From an uncultured Clostridia bacterium (GTDB taxonomy: Bacteria > Bacillota_A > Clostridia > Christensenellales > Aristaeellaceae), in NCBI GenBank assembly GCA_934645275.1, contig CAKUDW010000042.1, forward strand, positions 1 through 11,370: 11,370 nucleotides of DNA. The letters run 5' to 3'. Position 1 is the stretch's first letter; every line of letters starts with the position of its first letter. Below, piece by piece: positions 6,079-11,370 of the stretch. The notes below the pieces were generated by a model that saw nothing but the letters and a program-made list of their open reading frames with translations, had not been told where the DNA came from and made no database searches. The translations under genes were made by a program, and so were the position numbers.

Positions 6079-7731
6079 CTATTTGTGGTTTACCCTGCTT
6101 GCCCATTTGGCTTTGGCCTTATAGGCGTTTTTTGCGTTGGATATGCTTCGATATCCTGTTCCCTGTGCATCGTCAATGATCGTGTCGGTCGTTTTATTCA
6201 TGATTACATACCGGGGGTTATTTAGTGTGGTCAGTTCCATGCTGAAGCGAATGACAATATCCGGTTTATCATCGAATATGATATTGTCCCGCGGTCGCCT
6301 CGCAGCTTTACGCTGCCGTTTCTCGGGCGGGGACTCTTGCCCGGCGTCCGTCGCCTTTTTCTGTGTACTGGGCTTTTGTGCCAATGCGAGGATATTCTTT
6401 GCTGCATTGATGTCTCGATCATGATGTGCGCCGCATTCCGGACACGTCCACTCGCGGATGGTACAGTCCTTGATTGCCGGGTTGGTGAAACCGCAGCAGC
6501 TACACAGCTGACTTGTAGCGACAAACATGCCCACGGCTTTCAGCTCCACCTGGCTGCGCACCGCCTTGTACTTGAGCTTTGCGATAAAGTCGCTCATGGC
6601 CGCATCGCTCAGCGCATAGGCCATTTTATGATTTCGCATCATGTTTTTGACCTTCAGCGTTTCCACGGCGATCATACTTGAGCGCCGCACAATTTCGGCC
6701 GTTTTCTGGTGATAATAGCTGTCGCGCTGCCGCGCAATTTTCCGTTCCAGCCGCGCATGGTTGACCTTGACTTTCAGATAGCCGTTGCTTGGCGTTGCAG
6801 GAGGCACAGGCGGTTGATCGGGATTTTGCTGGTTTTTATTTCTCATTTCGCGGTTATAATCCCGAAATGCAGAATTGGCAGGCCCCCACCGGCGGGACAA
6901 TTTGCGGCTCATCTTTTTGAGCGTTTTTTTCTTTCTGAGCTTGAAATGCATGTTTTCGCACCGCGTTCCGTCGTTTAGGATGGCGATGTCTTTGATACCG
7001 ACGTCAAGCCCGATGGGCTCGGTCTCCTCGCAAACGACCGTTTCGCGGTAGATATCTCTGCATTTATTACCTTCAACGAAGGTAATGGACGCATAATAGT
7101 CGCCGCAGCTGTCTTTGGATATGCGAAGCGTAAGTGCGCAGGTGATCTCGCCGGCAGCGACGGCCTGCGCGTAGGTGTGCGTACCATTCTCGCCAAAGAA
7201 GATCTTGCGGTTGAAACCGCGCGCCTTCACCTTGCCTTTTATCTTTGGAATCTGAAGCCATGCGACTTTGGGATTATCCTCGGAGGGCTGCAGGCAGCCA
7301 GGCATTATTTGAACCGTGAAGCTGCGCCTAGGATGCTGGGAATTGTAAAAATGAAAATCCCTGCGGTCTGCCTTGCCGATGGGCAGATTGTGCATCCCTA
7401 CCTTCCAGGCGCGCTTTCCATCCGTCAGAAATAAACCATTGTTGGTCGTTATTGATGCAGCAGGGGCTTCGTCTATAATGGGCTTTTGCTTGGTGAGGCT
7501 TTTCTTCCAGCTACTTTTAGTAATCTTTTTAAAGTCCGGTCATAGTTGTCCTTCCTTGCCTCGCGCTGAACATACCTTGGGATTTCCCTGAAAGACTTCA
7601 TGGAAAGTCATATTGTACATCAGCTCGAGCGCCCGCAGGATTCTGTCGATCTTTTCAGCCTGTGCAGGCGATGGGTAGATGCGCATTTTCATGGAATAGC
7701 ACGACAGCTTTTCCTTTGCCGTCTTCTGCAC
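6079..7731 (-). pseudogene. tnpB: TnpB/OrfB RuvC-like RNA-guided nuclease, interrupted by an in-frame TGA
   Basis: TnpB proteins of IS200/IS605 and IS607 elements are RNA-guided DNA nucleases, ancestral to Cas12. From a GTG at 7731 (GGAGG 9 bases upstream) the frame encodes an OrfB-type N-terminus (MKMRIYPSPAQAEKIDRIL), then stops at TGA 7540-7542 (codon 64). It continues in the same frame to TAG 6079, 550 positions in all. The second part holds RuvC-I Asp (GLDVGIKD, about 243), RuvC-II Glu (MIAVETLKV, about 357), a CxxC...CxxC zinc finger (CSCCG...CPECG) and RuvC-III Asp (HDRDINAAKN, about 440). A proline-rich insert (QNPDQPPVPPATPSNG) lies between RuvC-I and RuvC-II. About 110 residues follow RuvC-III, far more than usual, ending in a DDAQGTGYRS segment. 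The first ATG after the stop is at 7395, which would omit the N-terminal domain. The gene could be a one-mutation pseudogene, a sequencing error or a recoded gene. No tnpA is present. Confidence 0.85.
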
Positions 7732-7852
7732 CGCCCATCACCTCCGAACAAATGCCCTATAAATGGTTCTTATCACAGGGAAAAGGAATTGTTCAATTGC
7801 CAGAACTGCACGCCTCGTTCCGCGGCCTGCCGCTTGGACACATTCCACGCGC

Positions 7853-8386
7853 TTAGAACGCAATTATGCCATAGAGCGTCATTTCACCCTGGTTCCAGCT
7901 GTACGCCATGCCCGCGGCCTTCGCCAATTCGCTTACGTTTACGCAGTAGGCGGACAGGCAGGAATAGCGATCCTGCGGGTTCACGCAGGGGTGGCCGTCG
8001 ATAATGGCGCAGCGCTCGCACAGCGCGCAGTTGCTCGCGCCGCACATCAGGCAGGGCACGTTCTCTGCCCGCAGTGCGTGTATGATTTCCAGCATGCGCC
8101 GGTTGTGGTCGAGCTTGCAGCGGCGGAAGGTTTCCAAATCCGAAAAATCGGGCATGGGCCGCCGCGTGGTCAGCACCAGCGCGCGGGAAAAGCGCATCAC
8201 GCGCGCGCGCATTTCATCGGGTGTGCCGCAGTCCGGCGGACAGGAATAGTTCGCGCCGTAGTTGCCGCATTTGTTCTCTTCGCAGTATTTCAGAAAGCCC
8301 GCGTCGAAGCAGATCTGTGCAGTGTCTATCAGCTGTGCGCCGAAGCCCGCCTCGCGCGCCAGGTCCAGCAGTCGCGTTTCATCCAT
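7853..8386 (-). CDS. DUF2284 cysteine-rich predicted metal-binding protein
   Basis: This 177-residue protein contains 14 cysteines, arranged as C26, C35, C40, C49, C53 (NYGANYSCPPDC), C90, C112, C115, C120, C123, C126, C134, C143 and C148. The N-terminal CGNYG..YSCPP signature and the central CLMCGASNCALCERC cluster, followed by GHPCVNP, match the DUF2284 predicted metal-binding family common in anaerobes. An iron-sulfur or other metal centre is likely, but no reaction is known. No signal peptide or membrane segment is seen, so it is probably cytoplasmic. Two starts are possible: the ATG at 8398 touches its GGAG directly and is too close, so ATG 8386, with GGAG about 12 bases upstream, is chosen. 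It is monocistronic, diverges from galE, and ends 121 bases before tnpB without a convincing terminator. Confidence 0.85.
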   Translation of the reverse strand: MDETRLLDLAREAGFGAQLIDTAQICFDAGFLKYCEENKCGNYGANYSCPPDCGTPDEMRARVMRFSRALVLTTRRPMPDFSDLETFRRCKLDHNRRMLEIIHALRAENVPCLMCGASNCALCERCAIIDGHPCVNPQDRYSCLSAYCVNVSELAKAAGMAYSWNQGEMTLYGIIAF

Positions 8387-8436
8387 GGTAAAAAACATCT
8401 CCTTCGTTTCGGCCGTGCCGGTAAATCTCTGAGCTA

Positions 8437-8465
8437 ACTTTAGCAGTATGCTGCGCTTTTGTCAA
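8437..8465 (-). promoter_or_regulatory. Sigma-A promoter of the DUF2284 gene
   Basis: On the minus strand a perfect TTGACA (8460-8465) is followed after 17 bases by TAAAGT (8437-8442), giving an untranslated leader of about 45 bases before ATG 8386. It lies back to back with the galE promoter. Confidence 0.72.
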
Positions 8466-8483
8466 TCTTTACATTATTAAGGA

Positions 8484-8512
8484 TTGAACGGGCATACGTG
8501 CCGCGCTATAAT
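8484..8512 (+). promoter_or_regulatory. Sigma-A promoter of galE
   Basis: TTGAAC (8484-8489), a 17-base spacer and a perfect TATAAT (8507-8512) precede the galE ATG by about 40 bases. The -35 box is only 18 bases from that of the divergent DUF2284 promoter. Confidence 0.85.
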
Positions 8513-8552
8513 AATTCTGAACGAAAAATATCCGGAACGGGGGGCTTACAGT

Positions 8553-9554
8553 ATGAGTATTCTTGTGACCGGCGGCGCGGGTTATATCGGCAGCCACACC
8601 TGCGTAGAGCTGCTTGGCGCGGGCTGCGATATCGTGATTGCCGACGACATGTCCAACGCAAAGCCGCAGGCGCTCGACGCGATTCGCAAAATTACCGGCC
8701 GGGACTTCAGCTTTTATCAGATCGATATTCGGGATCGCGCGGCGCTGGAGAAGCTGTTCGCCGCTGAAAAGATTGATTCGGTCATTCATTTCGCAGGGTA
8801 CAAGGCGGTGGGCGAGTCCGTGCTCAAACCGCTGATGTATTATGATAATAATCTGAATGGTTTCATCGTGCTGGCGGAAACGATGCAGAAGTTTGGCGTA
8901 AAGAAGTTCGTGTTTTCCTCCTCGGCCACGGTGTATGGCATGAACAATACCGCGCCCTTCCGCGAGGATTATCCCACCTCCGCGACCAACCCCTACGGTC
9001 AGACCAAGCTGATGATCGAGCAGATGCTTGACGATATCTGTCGTGCGGACGCGCAGTTCTCCGCCTGCAAGCTGCGCTATTTCAACCCCATCGGCGCGCA
9101 CGAATCCGGCCTGATCGGCGAGGACCCCAACGGCATTCCCAACAATTTGCTGCCCTATGTGGCCAAGGTGGCCACTGGCGAGCTGCCGCAGCTGAGCGTG
9201 TTTGGCGACGATTACGACACGCCCGATGGTACCGGCGTGCGCGACTATATCCACGTGGTCGATCTGGCCAGGGGACATCTGGCCGCGCTGCACTATGTGG
9301 AAAAGCACACCGGAAGCCGCGCCATCAATCTGGGCACCGGCCGCGGTACCAGCGTGCTGGAAATCGTGCATGCCTTTGAAAGGGCCAGCGGACGCAAGGT
9401 GCCCTATCGCATCGCGCCGCGCCGTCCTGGTGACATCGCTACCTGCTATGCCGATCCCACGCTCGCGAAGGAATTGCTGGGTTGGCAGGCCGAAAAGACC
9501 ATCGACGACATGTGTCGCGACGGCTGGCGCTATGCCTCCACGCATCAGAAATAA
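8553..9554 (+). CDS. galE: UDP-glucose 4-epimerase
   Basis: GalE interconverts UDP-glucose and UDP-galactose through a 4-keto intermediate on a tightly held NAD, for the Leloir pathway and for cell-surface glycans. The 333-residue product is a complete extended-SDR enzyme. It shows the NAD fold GGAGYIGS (glycines 7, 10 and 13), the IHFAGYKAVGESV segment, the active-site serine in SSSATVYG (S124), and the catalytic Y148-x3-K152 in NPYGQTK. It also has RYFNPIGAHESGLIGEDPNGIPNNLLPY and the C-terminal GTGRGTSVLE, all close to canonical bacterial GalE. ATG 8553 starts the conserved Rossmann strand and follows a G-rich Shine-Dalgarno (GGGGGG); an in-frame upstream extension would run through the promoter. 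It stands alone between its own promoter and a strong terminator, with no other Leloir gene beside it. Confidence 0.97.
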   Translation: MSILVTGGAGYIGSHTCVELLGAGCDIVIADDMSNAKPQALDAIRKITGRDFSFYQIDIRDRAALEKLFAAEKIDSVIHFAGYKAVGESVLKPLMYYDNNLNGFIVLAETMQKFGVKKFVFSSSATVYGMNNTAPFREDYPTSATNPYGQTKLMIEQMLDDICRADAQFSACKLRYFNPIGAHESGLIGEDPNGIPNNLLPYVAKVATGELPQLSVFGDDYDTPDGTGVRDYIHVVDLARGHLAALHYVEKHTGSRAINLGTGRGTSVLEIVHAFERASGRKVPYRIAPRRPGDIATCYADPTLAKELLGWQAEKTIDDMCRDGWRYASTHQK

Positions 9555-9583
9555 GCCGGGGTTTTTATATTTCAAGAAGGAAG

Positions 9584-9611
9584 GCGCTCGCACATTTGTG
9601 CGAGCGCTTTT
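9584..9611 (+). terminator. Rho-independent terminator after galE
   Basis: A perfect 11-bp stem, GCGCTCGCACA pairing with TGTGCGAGCGC around a minimal TT loop, is followed by TTTTA. It closes the galE unit 30 bases after its stop and isolates cas3 from galE transcription. Confidence 0.93.
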
Positions 9612-9644
9612 ATGTGACCATAAGCATTGTTACACATAGATATA

Positions 9645-9673
9645 TTGACTTTTAGAGCATTTAATAGTATAAT
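9645..9673 (+). promoter_or_regulatory. Sigma-A promoter of the cas3 operon
   Basis: TTGACT (9645-9650), 17 bases, then a perfect TATAAT (9668-9673) lie in an A+T-rich gap after the galE terminator. The expected transcript begins near 9680, about 35 bases before the cas3 ATG. The dyad found in the CRISPR leader is not present here. Confidence 0.88.
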
Positions 9674-9715
9674 AATGTTAAGCAATAAATAATTTCAAAC
9701 AAAGGATGGCGCGAT

Positions 9716-11370
9716 ATGCACGAGGAATTTGTGACGCACAGGCGAGAAGACGGCAGCTATCAGGCGCTGAAGGCCCATTTGCTGGGTGTGGCGGAATTGA
9801 CAGGCAAATTTGCAGAAGGCATCGGTTCACCCAGGGAGGGATATCGTACCGGCAAGGGGCACGATATCGGCAAGTATGCGGCTGCAGGGCAGAGGCGCCA
9901 GCGTGATCCGGAGCATACTCGTTCGGTGGATCATTCGACAGCGGGCGCGCAGCTGGCAGCGCGCGGCCTGCGAGATATTCCGGCTGCTTTCGCTATTGCA
10001 GGGCACCACGGTGGTCTGCCGGACAAGGAGACACTGGTGGGTCGGATACAGAAGCAGCTGACGGGTGATATGGATCCGTCGGCCTGGCGGTGCGAAATTG
10101 AGATGGAAGCGCAGACGGATACGCCGGATTGGGTCAACAGGAAGCTCGAATCGGTCGAGACGGCGATGTACACGCGCATGCTGTTTTCCTGCCTGGTCGA
10201 CGCAGATTTTCTGGACACGGAAGCGGCGCTCCAGGGCGTACAGCCGCGCGGCGGCTATGAGGCGCTTCCGGCGTTGCTGGATAAGCTGAAGGCGCATGTC
10301 GCGCCATGGTTACAGAATCCGCGCGACGAGCTGTGCAGCCGCAGAAATGCGGTACTCGCGCAGTGTCTGCGCGGCAGCGAGCAGCCCGGCGGGCTTTATA
10401 CGCTCACCGTGCCAACCGGAGGTGGAAAGACTGTGGCGTCGCTGGCCTTTGCGCTCAGCCATGCCGTAGCGCGCGGGCTGATGCGGATCATCTATGTTAT
10501 TCCGTATACCAGCATCATTGAGCAGACGGCGCGCGTTTTTTCTGAGATACTCGGCGACGAAAACGTACTGGAGCACCACAGCCAGGCGGAGCTCGGCGAT
10601 AATGCAGATGATGCGGACAGCCTTGAGGGCCAGCGTCGCCGACTGGCTTGCGAAAATTGGGACGCGCCGGTCATCGTGACCACGGCGGTGCAATTCTTTG
10701 AATCCATGTATGCGTCCAAGACTTCACGCTGCCGCAAGCTGCACAATATTGCACGGAGTGTGATTATATTCGACGAGGCGCAAACGCTGCCTGTAACGTT
10801 GCTCAGACCCTGCGTATCGGCCATTGCGGAACTCGTGCGGCACTATGGTGCGACGGCGCTGCTGTGTACAGCTACACAGCCGGCGCTTGAAGGTCTGTTT
10901 GCCCAGTGCGCACCGGAGTTGGCTGTGCGCGAGATCGCGCCCGATCCGGATGGACTGTTCGATTTCTTTCGGCGCGTACACTTTGTGCGGGAGGGACAGC
11001 TGGCGGACGAGGCCGTGGCGGCGCACCTGTGCGAAGCGACGCAGGTGCTTTGCGTGGTCAATTCCCGAAAGCGCGCGCGTACCCTGTTCGGTATGTTGCC
11101 GGAGGAAGGGCGCTATCACCTTTCTACGCTGATGACTGCCGAGGATCGCGAGCGCACATTGGAAACCATTCGCAAACGTCTTAAGGCAAACGAACCGTGC
11201 CGCGTGGTGTCTACGAGCCTTGTCGAAGCGGGCGTGGACGTGGATTTTCCGACCGTGTGGCGCGAAATGGCGGGTCTGGACAGCATTTTGCAGGCGGCGG
11301 GGCGCTGCAACCGGGAGGGCAAGCGCTCATTGGAAGAGAGCGCCGTGCACATCTTCACGGGCGAGGGCAG
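9716..11370 (+). CDS. cas3: CRISPR-associated helicase/nuclease Cas3, type I-C-like (partial, C-terminus beyond window)
   Basis: Cas3 is recruited by Cascade to an R-loop, then nicks and unwinds target DNA 3' to 5'. The visible 551 residues are uninterrupted. An N-terminal HD domain carries H21, H49-D50 (GHDIGKY), H73 (VDHSTAGAQ), H97-H98 (AGHHGGLPD) and D162/D164 (LVDADFLDTE). A superfamily 2 helicase follows, with Walker A PTGGGKT (233-239), motif Ib IPYTSIIEQT, a DEAQ box (353-356), motif III TAT (385-387), SLVEAGVDVDF and motif VI QAAGRCNREG. The opening HRREDGSYQ..KAHL, with VDHSTAGAQ and AGHHGGLPD, resembles Cas3 of type I-C. ATG 9716 has AAAGGA about 9 bases upstream. It has its own promoter, and in I-C loci cas5, cas8c, cas7, cas4, cas1 and cas2 would follow to the right, outside this window. 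GKGHDIGKY, where AGLLHDIGKY is usual, is a mild deviation that keeps the metal ligands. Confidence 0.94.
   Translation, partial: MHEEFVTHRREDGSYQALKAHLLGVAELTGKFAEGIGSPREGYRTGKGHDIGKYAAAGQRRQRDPEHTRSVDHSTAGAQLAARGLRDIPAAFAIAGHHGGLPDKETLVGRIQKQLTGDMDPSAWRCEIEMEAQTDTPDWVNRKLESVETAMYTRMLFSCLVDADFLDTEAALQGVQPRGGYEALPALLDKLKAHVAPWLQNPRDELCSRRNAVLAQCLRGSEQPGGLYTLTVPTGGGKTVASLAFALSHAVARGLMRIIYVIPYTSIIEQTARVFSEILGDENVLEHHSQAELGDNADDADSLEGQRRRLACENWDAPVIVTTAVQFFESMYASKTSRCRKLHNIARSVIIFDEAQTLPVTLLRPCVSAIAELVRHYGATALLCTATQPALEGLFAQCAPELAVREIAPDPDGLFDFFRRVHFVREGQLADEAVAAHLCEATQVLCVVNSRKRARTLFGMLPEEGRYHLSTLMTAEDRERTLETIRKRLKANEPCRVVSTSLVEAGVDVDFPTVWREMAGLDSILQAAGRCNREGKRSLEESAVHIFTGEG

Larger units (their letters stand above)
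6001..7731 (-). mobile_element. IS200/IS605- or IS607-type tnpB-only element (ends not resolved)
   Basis: The unit comprises tnpB plus the hairpins after it. No tnpA transposase is present, so it would be non-autonomous or immobile. The right boundary is guessed at the base of the last hairpin; the left boundary lies somewhere in 7732-7852, a 121-base gap with small inverted repeats (AATTG-AA-CAATT near 7788-7800). These families make no target duplication and have no terminal inverted repeats, so the ends cannot be set from one copy. Confidence 0.4.

Noticed and set aside
7741..7852. A promoter or terminator between DUF2284 and tnpB
   Set aside because: Small inverted repeats (GCGGC-AG-GCCGC, AATTG-AA-CAATT) lack T-runs, and no -35/-10 pair with acceptable spacing stands out.
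8386..8398. ATG 8398 as the start of the DUF2284 gene
   Set aside because: It directly abuts the GGAG ribosome binding site, leaving no spacer; ATG 8386 fits better.
8469..9593. A 374-codon minus-strand open frame opposite galE
   Set aside because: It is the antisense shadow of a complete, canonical galE in high-GC sequence, has no family similarity I can recognise, and runs into the galE promoter region.

Overview
The window looks like a chromosomal segment of a GC-rich Firmicute, most likely of the class Clostridia. The evidence is a methionine T-box riboswitch ahead of metG, the fused MetRS C-terminal tRNA-binding domain, Gram-positive style ribosome binding sites, and clean sigma-A promoters (TTGACA/TATAAT). 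Genus cannot be read from the sequence. Coding GC is high, and the regulatory and CRISPR-leader stretches are much richer in A+T.

Left block (1-4626, all minus strand): a tightly packed housekeeping operon read as promoter, Met T-box with terminator, metG, gpsA, tatD, scpB (scpB runs off the left edge). metG and gpsA overlap by ATGA, gpsA and tatD overlap by 14 bases, and scpB starts just after the tatD stop.

Middle block (4664-7731): an 18-repeat CRISPR array (33-nt repeat, 17 spacers), an A+T-rich leader-like stretch carrying two copies of a 32-bp motif with an operator-like inverted repeat, two strong RNA hairpins, and a TnpB/OrfB RuvC nuclease gene. All can be read on the minus strand in the order tnpB, hairpins, leader, array. 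The tnpB frame has all three RuvC acidic residues and a zinc finger, but it carries one in-frame TGA near its N-terminus and an unusual long C-terminal extension.

Right block (7853-11370): a cysteine-rich DUF2284 protein (minus) and galE (plus) diverge from back-to-back promoters. After a strong terminator and a new promoter comes a type I-C-like cas3 (HD nuclease plus DExD/H helicase), cut by the right edge. The rest of the cas operon presumably lies beyond the window.

The most interesting part is the middle block. The array is separated from cas3 by about 3.9 kb of unrelated genes, has a non-canonical and mosaic repeat, and sits directly downstream of a TnpB on the same strand. This could be a transposon insertion beside a detached type I-C array, or a TnpB-CRISPR association of the kind from which type V-U effectors arose. 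The sequence alone does not decide between them; the internal stop argues for the first.
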